A stretch of DNA of 64,000 bases from Paracyclopina nana. Its lineage: Eukaryota; Arthropoda; Copepoda; Cyclopoida; Cyclopettidae. Made by a program: the position numbers and the translations under genes. The notes beneath the pieces are model-generated. The model had not been told where the DNA came from and did no database searches. It saw nothing but the letters and a program-made list of their open reading frames with translations. Shown here one piece after another: positions 1-10,838 of this stretch (its first letter is position 1; every line of letters starts with the position of its first letter). The stretch spans positions 14,148,501-14,212,500 of the forward strand of contig JAGUCH010000002.1 of the NCBI GenBank assembly GCA_019096065.1. Direction: 5' to 3'.

Positions 1-89
1 AATTGCGAATACAAAGTCGAAGGAGCTGGCGGTTGGATATTCTGACATCTTTGGTGATCCGCATATTGTTACCGTTTAATTTTTTGCAG

Positions 90-1473
90 ATATTTGCCAA
101 ATCAGACTCGACTTTGACACTGCCGTATTGACTCAGCCGGCAGCTACCGGGGCTTGTGTGGATTCATTCCAAGCAATTAGCCCTACTTCTTACAGCCCAC
201 CTACAATCTGTGGCACTTTCTCTGGGACTCACAGTGAGTTAATGGTTCTCTTAGCTATGATAAACACGTGCAGTACCACAAGGCTACATAGATGGAGCTG
301 CGATTTGCGTTAGCGAAAAAGCCTGCAAGTCAGAGCTATTTTTGCCATTTCGGCCGTCAAAAAAAGCCAAAAAGTAGTAATAGTGCATACACCCACTTCT
401 GGTACTTTTGCTCCCTACTTTTGAGAGTTGTAGCGAAAAAACGCCTCCATTATCCTTACTTTTTGAATATCCGAATTGGCATGCTTGTTTGTGCTTTTAT
501 AGCCATGAAAATTAATGAGCTTTTCATCAAAATATTTTTCCCTTTTGGTATAACTTCTAACTAAAGCTGCTTCCACAAACCTTATTTGAATTAAAAGCAA
601 TTTTCATCATCCATAATGACTCATTTTCTTAGTGTATGTTGAGACTGGTCGACTTAATCCTGCAGCCACTATCCGAATCAATACAGGGGTTGGCACCGCT
701 GAACGTAAATGGAAGATTAAAGTCACCACAATAGAATGCTCGAATCCAAACAGGTTTGCACCAATCAAAATGAGATGAAAGCCAACTCAACATTCATGTT
801 CTAGGGCACCCACCGATTGTGTGCAGTACTATTCTGACACTAATGGCCGCATAAAATCGTTCAATTCTCCTACTCAAATGATCACCAATCAGAATTATGA
901 TGTCTGCATTAGACAAGTGATTGGATTCTGCTCGATTGACATTTCAGAGACATTTTTATCCACTGCAACAACCAAATCATTCCAATTGAAAGGAACAGGA
1001 GTGACATCCGCTCAGGTATGAAAAAAGCGTTTCAAGCCTCAATTTGAAATATGTCACCAATGCAATCCAGAAAACGCCAAACATATTGGTTTACTCGATC
1101 ACTTAAAGCCATTTAGGATACTTGCCATCCAGTTATTAGAAGTCTTATTTTGGCGAATTTCACTCACCAAGCTTCACCTTTCACTTTATTGCAGACTGGC
1201 ACACTTTGCACGCTGAGTTACATTTCCTTGAGAACTGGCCTAACTACTGATCGTTATTGCGGGGGATTTTTGGGAATAGCAAATACTGACGCAAAATCCT
1301 CGACAATTACCAGTAAGAATCACTTGGGTAACTTAAGAACTATGCATAATGATGACGCGTTTTCACTCTCTACAGGTAATGTGACGCCATTTAGGATGCG
1401 CGTTTTTGCCACTGGCGATGTAACTGTGGATTCCAAAGGATTTGATTTACTGTATGCTCAGAAGTCCTGCTAA
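90..1473 (+). CDS. CUB-domain secreted protein, 3' part (5' end outside window)
   Basis: Five exons are visible: 90-233, 633-753, 805-1015, 1195-1312 and 1376-1473, all with GT-AG borders and consistent phase. The spliced product contains CQIRLDF, then ICGTFSGTHMYVETG, NQNYDVCIRQ, GFCSIDIS, a YCGG motif and a C-terminal GFDLLYAQ..C. This is the pattern of arthropod CUB-domain proteins, where CQIRLDF and ICG.NTGQHMYV mark the CUB-like region and NQ.Y..CIR marks the following domain. Such proteins are secreted and largely uncharacterised. The first exon starts mid-codon after a clear acceptor (ttttttgcag), so upstream exons with the signal peptide lie outside the window. An AATAAA follows the stop closely. 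The family call is from motif recall; the function is not known. Confidence 0.8.
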
Positions 1474-1569
1474 CATGATTCGCCTTAATAAAAGCTTCAA
1501 TTCGCTGCTCTTTAAAAAAAAAACAATACTTACTTTATTATGCATAAGTGAACCTTGTTTTTCATGAGT

Positions 1570-1641
1570 GGCTCAATGGTCTAGGGGTATGATTCCTGCT
1601 TTGGGTGCAGGAGGTCCCGGGTTCAAATCCCGGTTGAGCCC
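1570..1641 (+). tRNA. tRNA-Pro (anticodon TGG)
   Basis: A 72-nt intronless cloverleaf. The 7-bp acceptor stem pairs GGCTCAA with TTGAGCC. The anticodon stem CCTGC/GCAGG closes the loop TTTGGGT, with anticodon TGG. The T arm is GTCCCGG..TTCAAAT..CCGG with a canonical B box. A T-run (cttcttttt) directly after the gene is a Pol III terminator. It looks functional. Confidence 0.96.
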
Positions 1642-2135
1642 TTCTTTTTGCATTTTGCATTCATCGCAAAAAATGCTCACATCTTGATAGCGAATGCCAA
1701 AGTCTTAGTTTTTGTTGGTGCAAACAAAAAACTAGCAATAAAAGGCCATCAGCGCCACCTTTGTTGAAAAATGTGAATTCCTTGATATTATTTAATAAAG
1801 CAAGTTGTTCTCTCAAGGTCACTAGAAAGAAAAATTGAATTTGCAAGAGAAAAGTGGATCAAGGTCAACCTCATGGTTTCATTCATTACATAGGAAAAAA
1901 TCGATGAAAATGGGGAATTTCAGGTATTTTGAACAACAGCAACTGAAGCGCTAGTAATGAAGTGTGCTCATCAAGTAGTAATGTTTGGTTGTTGAAGGCC
2001 AAGGGCTAATTTACTAAATGAGAAAGCTGTTATTTGCTCTAGCTTTTAATGTTTGGGTCAACCATGGCTCGTTGCCTTGACCTCGTCATCAAGTGTAATA
2101 TATTGTTAGTAGTACGTAAATGGCAACACACAGCA
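1642..2135. other. Intergenic, nothing recognised
   Basis: AT-rich DNA between tRNA-Pro and the Ly6-like gene. It presumably holds that gene's promoter and 5' UTR, but no motif can be singled out. Confidence 0.4.
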
Positions 2136-3545
2136 ATGAATGCCATCGTTATTTTAGCCAGTTTTTTCCTTCATAAAAGTGAAGGCCTTTCTTGCTTCCA
2201 ATGTTCCAACCTTGCAAATGGAGGCGATAATTGCCCAAATTCAAAAACTGACATTACTACATGGAGTAAGGCACCTTTTAATTATATGGACAACCCAGAC
2301 AATCCAGCCACTCCATATGCCTGTGCCCTTGGTTATGATAGATCTGAGTTAGTGTTCTATCAGGTAATAAGACTCTTTACTTTTAACAATTAAAAATAGC
2401 AGTTATGTTTGTAGTTACCTTAATTAATCCTGTAATAATCTTGAATATTTATGAAGTGATCATGATAAGTATTTTTGATGTTATCTGGATTATTTTTAAG
2501 AACTATTGCCCAAGGGAATATGAGACACTGAACTCATGTTTTGATTTGCATTTTAAAGGCCACAGTGCTCAACACAACATGTCAAAACTCCCAATTTCAA
2601 ACCACTATCATCATCAAGATTAACCAGAACAGCGATGTTGGAGGTGGCCAGGTCAAATGCTGCTACAAGGATGGGTGCAATTGGAATTACACTACCTCAT
2701 CATTGGGCCTATCTTTTGCTGAAATTGTTGCCTCCAATGCGAACCAAGCCTCGGCTGAAACCACCCTGTTATCAAGTACAAGCTGGATTCCAATTCTTGT
2801 GGTGATAATCATCATTCTTGTGATATTCTCATGCTGTTGCATATACTGTTGCATTGTGAAACGAAAAAAGGACAAAGGAAAGGAGAAAATTCAAGGCACG
2901 AGGCCAGCTGTCATTAGCCCTCATTACTTGGATGACAGAGCTGAAGTAGCTGTGACTCCCATCAAAAGGATCAAAGCCATCAATGTGGTTGAGCAAGACT
3001 CTAGGGCACAAACCCCCGTGAACTCAAAAGACCAAGAAAGATATTCAGCAATAGATGCTAAACTCTACAGAAGGTAAATAAACATCTTTAGCTATTCATA
3101 ATAAATTTCTCCATGGAGAGGTTTAATTCGTAACATTAAAGCCGAGCTTTACCCGAAAAAAGATAGTTGGTTGGCAAAATGGCGCTATTGAGCTTTCTTC
3201 TAGCTTATAATTCAACAAATAACGTTATGTTTATAATTCATTAGGGAAAAGGCTGTGCCTAAGGGGGTGAATGATTACAAGTATCATCATGATGAAGAGT
3301 CGCCGGTGCAATCTGGATATTCCAGTGCTGATCCGGTGACGTTTTACGCCAAAGAGCGTATTGGGCAAGTGTCCAAAGAGGTGTTCAACAATGATGAGTT
3401 CCACAAGGCGAACAAGAACATAACCCCTGAGGAGCTGAGAATGCCAAGGAAGGGCCAAGATTGGGTGCATATTTGGAAATCTGCTACTGAGCCTGGATAT
3501 ATTGAGAAAGGGTCCGATGTGAATGCTTTCCGTTATAGCAACTAG
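2136..3545 (+). CDS. Ly6/uPAR-like single-pass membrane protein
   Basis: Three exons: 2136-2363, 2559-3073 and 3245-3545. The chosen ATG (2136) gives a short hydrophobic signal peptide (MNAIVILASFF) just before the first CFQC; two in-frame ATGs lie upstream but would weaken the signal. The ectodomain has eight cysteines with CFQC near its start and CC....CN at its end, the hallmark of three-finger Ly6/uPAR domains. A strong membrane helix (PILVVIIIILVIF) is followed by CCCIYCC, likely palmitoylated, and KRKKDK as stop-transfer. The cytoplasmic tail is about 150 residues, basic then tyrosine-rich, with no domain I recognise. Most Ly6 proteins are GPI-anchored, so a true transmembrane helix with a long tail is notable. 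Partner and function unknown. Confidence 0.75.
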
Positions 3546-3736
3546 TAAAATTGAACAACCTTACTTTCATTGAAAAGTCCTCCATTAAAAATATTCACCA
3601 TTCTATGCCTGGCTTTTAAAAAACCGATTTGAGTGAAATATACTACGTTTAAGATAATTCTATGGCTCTATTCCTCGCGTACTATACATGTTAATTTTTG
3701 ACGTCATAATTACTTAATGATCATAAGAATATATGT

Positions 3737-4254
3737 TCAGGAAGAAGCTATACCGATAAAGAATCCCCCAGTGAATCCACCTGCCAAGTAAATATTCTTT
3801 TTGGCAAAGTCAGCAAATTTATCCATTGTTGATCTGGACTGGATCCTCAACTTGTCCTTGACCCGATCAGACAGAGTGGAAGTGTCATTGGCCATGCGAT
3901 TCCAGTCGACCTTCACGTAGCCTTTGTAGTGAGCGATTTGCAAAAGCAAAAGAGTCCCGCCAAAAGTTGTAGCCGCAGCTTTGCCCACTTTCATCAAGAG
4001 GTAACCAGACACCCATCCACAGGCTGCCCCAACGCCTATTTGCTTCGGTGCCGGAGCCTTTGACAATTCCTTCACCAATTTCTTGAACGTATTCTCGGTA
4101 TCCCGACTTATTTCTTGAAAAAAATATGCATATAATAGATGATTTCATGCTAGTTTCGGGTCTTACCATCATATGAGAGGACGACATTGCTGTCTTTTTC
4201 CTCAGAGACTTCTTTCTCGGCCATTAAATCGTTGAGCAGATCTTTTACCTTCAT
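3737..4254 (-). CDS. FUNDC1: FUN14 domain-containing mitochondrial outer membrane protein
   Basis: Two exons on the minus strand, 4254-4167 and 4113-3737, give 154 residues, the usual FUNDC length. The body carries the FUN14 signature: GVGAACGWVSGYLLMKVGK, then GGTLLLLQIA and YVKVDWNRM, ending in GGFTGGFFIGIAS. Family members sit in the mitochondrial outer membrane and act as receptors for mitophagy and ER-mitochondria contact. Residues near the exon junction read SYDEI, matching the LC3-interacting W/F/Y-x-x-L/I/V pattern at the place where human FUNDC1 has its LIR. The start at 4254 (MKVKD) is used; MAEKE at 4224 is an alternative. Whether it is closer to FUNDC1 or FUNDC2 cannot be settled here. 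Confidence 0.88.
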
Positions 4255-4704
4255 GGAATGACGAGATTAGATTCGGCAGGATCCTGCAGCAATGGTGCTC
4301 AACTTCTTTATTTTGCTTTTTGCGTCAGCTGGAAGCTAGAAAGGTCAATGGTACAATTCGGATCCATACAGAAATTGCTTTCATTCTTATATTTTGTTGT
4401 CCCAATCATTTGAAAAAAGTTTGTTTACTTCATAATAAAATGAAAAGGGATCAAAACTTGAAAAGGAAATTATCGAACGCAAAAAAGTTCGTCAAATCTA
4501 GGTGCGAAACGGGTAAATTTGCCTTAGAATTTATGGTTCGATTCATTAGTTTTTTTTTTGTCCACATGATTTGATAAGAAACAGCCCAAAATGACCAACT
4601 CACTGAACTAAGCTTTTTAAAAGTATCATCATAAGTCTAATTTGACAGTTGGATAAAGTAGGTGAATTTATTTTATCACAGATAAAAACAAAGCTATAAG
4701 TAAA
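4255..4704. other. Intergenic, nothing recognised
   Basis: Spacer of 450 bp between the zinc-finger gene and the FUNDC gene, both on the minus strand. It is AT-rich with no clear motif. It should contain the FUNDC promoter and the zinc-finger gene's 3' end. Confidence 0.35.
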
Positions 4705-6489
4705 CTATGATTGGGCTTTGATGGCTGTCAAGGGTTTGTCAGGGACAATAACAGGCTTGGTCTGTATGTAAGCAGGATCTTTGGTATGCTTCCACATGTG
4801 AAAGCCCCATTTCACCTTATTGTCTAATTGCACTCCGCAGATGGTGCATTTCAAGTCTGGATCGTCGATTTCAGGAGGCTTGCACACGTGCTTCTTTTCC
4901 TTGTTGGAGATCCCCTTGCCACACTTGTCACATTTGGGCACATTGTGCACCTTCATATGTCTGGTGAGGTCAAATTTCTCGAAAAAGGTCCTTGGACACT
5001 GAGGGCACTCGTGCATTGGCCCTATTTTGTCATGCACCCGTCTCATGTGCCTTTTAAGTCCGGAAGCATTGGTCAAGTGCAGGCCACATTTAGAGCACTT
5101 GAAAGGCTTCTCCAGAGCATGACCTTCCACGTGTTCTTTGTGGCTTTTGATGTCATCAAATTCAGCTGCACACTGGAGACATTGATACCTCTTGCCCCCT
5201 TGCCTCCCTTTATGAGCCAAGTCTATGTGCTTTTTCAGGTCTTGTCCAGTTGGAAAGGTGAGACTGCATTCGGAGCAAGAACCTGGAGGTTCATTCTTGT
5301 TATTGGTGCTGTTATTGGGAGGTGCCACAATCGTTGCCATTTCTTGCTGGAGTGGCTTTTCTTTTTCCTTGTCACTGCTAAAGTTCATTGCTAAATTGGG
5401 TTGCTCTTCAAAATTACTGGTGCTTGTTGACGCAATTGGCTCGTACACTTCATTCGCGTTACTTCCCCAGTTTTTGATCAAACTGTTGTTAGGTTGCTTG
5501 TTGAAAAAACTTGTAGATGGAGAGCATATGATGGCGTTGCTGCTGCTATCGAGCTGACTATTGTGCTTTTCAATGTGCTTATTCAGCTCGTTCGAAGATG
5601 TGAATTCTTGCGAACACGTCGAGCAAAAAAGGCGAATTTTGGCATTTTGCTGCTGCTGTATCTGGGGTTGTTGCTGTGGCTGCATCAGAGGCTGCTGTTG
5701 ATAATTGTAGTGAATATCTGTTGCAGCAGGTTGCTGTTGTGCCTGACAGTCATCGTAGTAATACGCACTGCTCTGATTGGAATATGCCATCAAATCATTC
5801 GAGTTGTAATTCTGGTAGCCTTGATTGCCACCGTTATTATTGAACCCACTAAAGTACTGATGCTGGTCAAACTTGTTGTTGTGCGTCAAATTCAAGGGTG
5901 AAGATCTGTGCTCCAAATTCAGCGGAGAATTTCTCTGGTGAGCGTCCAAAGTTTGCATTGATGGCAAACTGTCATTAGTAACTGCTCTATTGTTGGTATT
6001 CGCCTCAAATTGGCCGGAGTAATCAAAGTCGGTGTTGTAATAGTACGCCTGCCTCGTCAAATTCATGCCATTTTGCAGGCTCAAATTAAGGCCAACCTCA
6101 GAGTTGGAAGCTTTCTTGTCCGTCCGATTGGCAAAATGAGGATTCTGGCTGTTATGCTGTTGCTGTTGTTGTTGTTGGTGCTGCTGCTGTTGAGTCAAAT
6201 TGAGACCTGTCATCGTGGCCACAGTGGTTCCTTGTCTATTATTATGTTGATGTTGCTGGGATGATTGAGTGAGATTCAAGCAACCGTAAGTGGGACAAGT
6301 CAGGTCTAGGCCGTGATTGAGGCTCAAGTTGAGCCCACTCAAATGGCCAGTTGTGATAGGTGGGCCCATGATTCTGTTGGTGTTATTCACTGATGATGTG
6401 TTCACGATGAAGTTGTTAGGCATCGAGGTCGAAGACGAGGACAAGAGGAAGTCCTCTATCGGGTCGAGGCCGGTGCACATACTCATCAT
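4705..6489 (-). CDS. Q-rich C2H2 zinc-finger protein, probable transcription factor
   Basis: Single uninterrupted exon of 594 residues. The start is the first ATG of MMSMCTGLDP (6489); the frame extends upstream only to non-ATG codons. The N-terminal half is low complexity: S/T/N stretches, several CAG-encoded glutamine runs and eight copies of a short xLNL(T/S) motif. The C-terminal half has about seven C2H2-type fingers, starting CSTCSQEF...H...H and including CSKCGLHL, CPQCPRTF and CTICGVQL; one (CDKCGKG) is short and degenerate. The linkers are not TGEKP, so the fingers look dispersed. I infer a nuclear DNA-binding regulator. No orthologue is recognised. The lack of introns contrasts with most neighbours. 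Confidence 0.85.
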   Translation of the reverse strand: MMSMCTGLDPIEDFLLSSSSTSMPNNFIVNTSSVNNTNRIMGPPITTGHLSGLNLSLNHGLDLTCPTYGCLNLTQSSQQHQHNNRQGTTVATMTGLNLTQQQQHQQQQQQQHNSQNPHFANRTDKKASNSEVGLNLSLQNGMNLTRQAYYYNTDFDYSGQFEANTNNRAVTNDSLPSMQTLDAHQRNSPLNLEHRSSPLNLTHNNKFDQHQYFSGFNNNGGNQGYQNYNSNDLMAYSNQSSAYYYDDCQAQQQPAATDIHYNYQQQPLMQPQQQPQIQQQQNAKIRLFCSTCSQEFTSSNELNKHIEKHNSQLDSSSNAIICSPSTSFFNKQPNNSLIKNWGSNANEVYEPIASTSTSNFEEQPNLAMNFSSDKEKEKPLQQEMATIVAPPNNSTNNKNEPPGSCSECSLTFPTGQDLKKHIDLAHKGRQGGKRYQCLQCAAEFDDIKSHKEHVEGHALEKPFKCSKCGLHLTNASGLKRHMRRVHDKIGPMHECPQCPRTFFEKFDLTRHMKVHNVPKCDKCGKGISNKEKKHVCKPPEIDDPDLKCTICGVQLDNKVKWGFHMWKHTKDPAYIQTKPVIVPDKPLTAIKAQS

Positions 6490-6902
6490 GTCAAAATGTC
6501 CCAATTTTCATTCAAAAGCTTTTAGCTGTGCTTTTTTTGTTTTGTCAACTTTCAAGTCTTTTTATAAGGAATGCGTCAGTTATTGCTAAAAACAGCCAGA
6601 AATGTCCTTTCTTTAACTAGAAAAACCCAAATATAACCTTTTTAAAGAGACATCATTTTGCAGATCGAAATCAAGTCAAAAGCTAAAATTATTTAAGTCC
6701 ATAGAAGGTGGCGAAATCACATCCAAATTCAAACTATCACATGTGTCTAAAGTGAATAATCACTATTCGCGTAGATTCAATGCTATAAAGATTGAAATAA
6801 AAAACTGAACATTGATTACCTGCCTTAAAAAAGCTGGTGAACACGACACATTCAAAACAATTCGAATTTTCGGAGAACAAGAAAAGTCGCGAAATCGTCG
6901 TA
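6490..6902. promoter_or_regulatory. Divergent promoter region, zinc-finger gene / PRMT9
   Basis: About 410 bp between two divergent start codons, so both promoters must lie here. No TATA box is convincing at a fixed distance from either gene. The inference rests on gene layout only. Confidence 0.45.
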
Positions 6903-9084
6903 ATGCAAGAACGCGAGTGTTGTGACAGTTCCCTCCTCTTGGCTAGGAAATATCACGAAGAAGGCAAATTAGCCCGGTCTTTTGCTCATTATTTGGTGCA
7001 TTGGCACTTGGCTAAAATTTCGCCATCAGCTTCTGGATGCGATTTGAGCGAGGTTCTGCACGTTTTTGAGAAGCTCATTTCCAAGTTAGAGTCTGACAAC
7101 CGAACAGAAGACTTGTTGTCAACCTTTCAGCAATTTATGGAAGTCTTGCCTCACAGTGACAACACAAGCTTTCGATTTGCGAAGGCTCTCTTCAAAAATG
7201 GCTCTAACGTAAAAGCCATGGCTGTGCTCAAGAAATGTTCAAGCCTGAAATGTCTAGATCTTTTGGACACAGTGAAGTCCTACAGCCTCGAACGGTGGCA
7301 TTTCCCCATGCTGAACGACAAAGCTCGGAATCTGGCTTTTTTTCAAGCTTTGCAGCAAGTTGTCAAACCGGAAGACATGGTTTTGGACGTTGGAACAGGG
7401 ACAGGATTACTTGCTTTATTTGCTGCTAAAGCAAATGCCAAAAAAGTCGTTGCGTGTGAAGCCTCGGAAGAAATGTCGGAGATTGCCCAAATAGTATTTT
7501 CTGAGAACAAAATGGACCAGAAAATCGACTTACACAAGGCTCTGTCAACCCAGCTCAATTTAACAGGACTAAAAGGAAATGTGCTCGTTACAGAAACGTT
7601 CGATGCTGGCCTCCTCGGCGAGCATGTTCTAGAAATAGTAGATCATGCTTGGAAGTACTTGTTGGGCCCCAAAGCCACTGTTGTCCCTGGCAAGGCACGA
7701 GTCTATTGTTGCCTTGCATCATGTGAATCTGTTAAGCTTCGCAATAGGGTGGTAATTCAAGAATTTTGCAGTATCAACTTCAATGGCTTGTCAATATCCT
7801 CCACAGAGATGAAAACCGACCCCTACGACAGTCAAAGGTAAATTAATTTTTGAAAAATGCGTTACTCTTTATTTCTACTTCTGCATCTCCGTTCTTAGAG
7901 TGGCTAGAAGTCGAATGGTAAGTGATGCATCAATGCTTGTCGAGATCAATTTTAATGATAAGCAACAAGTTGAGAACTATTTGTCTGAGTCAACAATTTT
8001 GAAGCAAAGTTTGGTGGTTACCAAAAACTCCGAAATTGATTGTGTTGTCCTTTGGTTTCAACTTGTATTGGATCCTTCTAGTATTGTCACAATTGGCACC
8101 AGTCCGGAGGACAAGTCATGCTGGGAGCAAGCAGTGTTTCCATTGACTGGTATCATAAACGCCATTGCCGGTGATGTTATCAATGTCGAAATCAATTTAA
8201 AGGGCCATTTCACCCTAAAATCAGTTGAAAAAATGGGAAGCTCCAGTTTGAACGGACTGAATGTAAAGACTGAATTGACGCTACCGAGAGATTCAATAAG
8301 GTTCATCAATTTGGCCAAGCCAATTGTTGTCAATGCAAGTGAGAGGATTCTAGATTTCACTGAGATTCCCTTGATTTCTCTGACTTTGCTCAAGTCATAC
8401 CCAAACTGTAAACTGACTATGTTGAACATCTCCAAAGAGAAGATTGACTTTGTGTCCGAAATGGCTTCATCAAACGGGATTGATTTATCCAGAATTGATG
8501 GGATTTCTCAGCTGGACCAAGATTCGTATGACGTTGCTATTTTTGATCCTGTCCAATTATCAGGCAGGCTCAATCCTAGCTCTCTTATGACACTAAAAGG
8601 CTGCAGGAATGTCAGTCGTTTTCAGCCAAGTAAAATGTCCCTTCAAATGGCTTTAGTGCAAAGTGAAGAATTGGTGCGATGCTTCAAAGTTCCTAGCGAC
8701 AGCTCAGTGTTGGACTTTAAAATAGCCCAGTTTGTCAACACCTTGTCCATCAATCACGTGCAAAACATCAGACTGGAGGAGTTGAACTATGAGTTCCTGT
8801 CAGACCCTCTCAATGTGCATGACTTTGTCTTTTCACCTGAGCTCGGGAATGAAAAATCAGAATTGGAAGTGTCAGTCTCAAAGGCTGGTGTTGTGCATGC
8901 TGTCATCTACTGGTTTGACCTTCACTATGATGGCAATGAGCAAATTTGTACTATCAAAGACAAAACTTTTGATGTTGCTGCCATTCTGCTAAAAGAGCCT
9001 ATCCAAGTCGATATAGAGTCCATTTTAACCTGTGAGTTCTCTTATGAAGATGGTCTATTGGACCTTCAAGTATCATCAGAATAA
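6903..9084 (+). CDS. PRMT9: Protein arginine N-methyltransferase 9
   Basis: Two exons, 6903-7837 and 7899-9084, separated by a 61-bp intron in phase 2. The N-terminal third is a TPR-like helical region (LARKYHEEGKLARSFAHYL). Then come ERWHFPMLND, the SAM-binding LDVGTGTGLLALFAAKA and the double-E-like loop VTETFDAGLLGEH, which matches the VTET.DAGL.GEG of human PRMT9. A second, degenerate methyltransferase copy follows, with CWEQAVFP and a C-terminal VIYWFDLHYDG...I.VD. PRMT9 makes symmetric dimethylarginine on splicing factor SF3B2 in vertebrates. The start is the first in-frame ATG (MQERECCD); the frame is open upstream only through non-ATG codons. The stop codon overlaps an AATAAA (9083-9088), so the 3' UTR may be very short. 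Confidence 0.9.
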
Positions 9085-9220
9085 TAAAAGCATCATCAAA
9101 GGTAAACTTAGACTTAAAATATGCTATGTTGACTTAACCCTAGTTCTCAGTTTGAAATATTGCAATTATCTGTACACATTTTGACCCAATGATTTATGAT
9201 ACAATACTGATTTGGATGGC

Positions 9221-10013
9221 TTAGATGATCTTCTTTGTCATCTATATTTGTAGCATTTTGAGATGATTTTGTACAATCCTCATTTATATTTGGACAGCTG
9301 CCTGTGCTCAAGTGCGGTATAAATATAGATGATTCTTGGATCAGTCATCAATATCTGTACCAAATATAGATGATTTTAGACTTAAACCAAGCTCAAGTAA
9401 ATATGATGGCTTTTGAAATATCGCTCCTTATAATAAATACATGGCTCTTTTAAATCCTGAATTAGGAAAAATAATCCGAACAATTATAATTACTTTTCAT
9501 TTCATGGTAAGGAAAATCCAAGAATAACTTATTGAAGAACTAAAATAATGGCTCAAATTTTTTAGGGCCAAAAAGCTTGAAACATTTTGAGCTAGAAGTT
9601 CAATATTTCACTTGATTTTTGTCCAAAAAAAATCATTTAAAAAGTTGGTTTTTTGGCTAACTTGCTCATGCTTCAAAGTACAATTTATTTCGGCAATTCC
9701 TATGAAACTCTTTATTTTAATTTCTTTTATTTAGGTTTTAAGTAGTCTGGTCAATTGGCAGGTAGAATATATTTTAAAAATATTTTGGGTCCAGCTTAAT
9801 TTTTGTATTAACGTAGCTACTCATAGAGAATTGAAATTATCTAAATTAGTCCAAATATAAATGACAGCAAAAAATCATCTATATTTATACATCTTGTAAG
9901 TGCAGGAGATTGGTGGTACAAATATAGATGACAATCGGCAAAAAATAATCTATATTTGGACCAAAAACGGTACAAATAAAGACACGACAAAGATGATCAT
10001 CTAAATCATCTAA
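9221..10013. repeat. TIR element with inverted arrays of AAATATAGATGAT units
   Basis: The left end reads TTAGATGATCTTCTTTGTC and the right end is its inverted counterpart GACAAAGATGATCATCTAA. Inside, the 13-mer AAATATAGATGAT or close variants recur, mainly forward in the left part and mainly as ATCATCTATATTT in the right part, often next to TTGTACC or GGTAC. There is no open reading frame of note. It looks like a non-autonomous DNA transposon with subterminal repeats. No target duplication could be fixed. Confidence 0.6.
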
Positions 10014-10032
10014 CGCATCTATATTTATTTCA

Positions 10033-10228
10033 TTCTTTTCATCCTAGTGATTTTACTATAAAAAACCTAAGGTTTTTTTCTAATTTAGTATGATTGATTG
10101 CAGCTAATTATACCAAAATTTGAATTTTGCTACCTTAAGAGTCAATGGTACTCATATGTACTTTCAGAATACATTTGATTTTTGGGTGTTGTAAATACTT
10201 TGGGTTTGAGCCTGTACCATGTCAATAT
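10033..10228. repeat. Diverged dispersed repeat, copy A
   Basis: Shares ordered blocks with 39304-39537: TCATCCTAG.GATTTTACTAT at the start, ACTCAT...CTTTCAGAA in the middle, and TTGTAAATA..T..GGGTT at the end. Spacing is similar, so the two are diverged copies of one family in the same orientation. Family unknown. Confidence 0.5.
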
Positions 10229-10838
10229 GAAATGGTGATTGAATTTTTACTCCAAATCAAGTAAATACAGTTTCCATGAAAGTGGCTTTTCAGCACTGAA
10301 AATTAGGATTTGAAGTGGGGTGGTTTTTTTAGGATCATTTTTTGGGGCTTTTTTTTATAATTTCATAGCAATTACCAAGCTTTAGGCTACAAAATGATTA
10401 AAGAACGTTTTATTAGGCTTAAAATGCATCTTTATTTATAATGATCAAGTTCCCAGTCAATCTTATGGGAAGTTTAGCATATATTTGGCATAAAATTGGC
10501 TGTTCATGATTCATGATTTTAGGTTGTATCTTTTCATTTTGCTCTATTAATCCTTTAGAGAAATATTTTTAAAAATGTTATCAGAAAAAATTATTAAGAT
10601 TATTCAATCTTTCGAACGATACCCACTGTGTCCGGTTATTCTTTAAGTTACGCACCAATTATGAATTTCAAAGAGCATTCTCAACCAATTTGACCAAGAG
10701 TCACAGTTTCATGGCCTTGAGTGAATTCGCTCAAGCAGATGCTCTAGCTTAGGGATGCTTTCAGCTGTCTTCTGCTAAAGCCTCTCTCTATAGTTACCAT
10801 AGCACCATCTTTGGTTGCCATGGTGTCACAGTTCATAG
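10229..10838. other. AT-rich intergenic DNA, nothing recognised
   Basis: No gene or strong repeat is seen. It must hold the 5' exon and promoter of the following gene, whose start could not be found. Confidence 0.3.

Noticed and set aside
4828-5901. Long plus-strand frames opposite the zinc-finger gene
   Set aside because: They are antisense shadows of the Q-rich and finger-coding exon; no start context, splice signals or recognisable domains.
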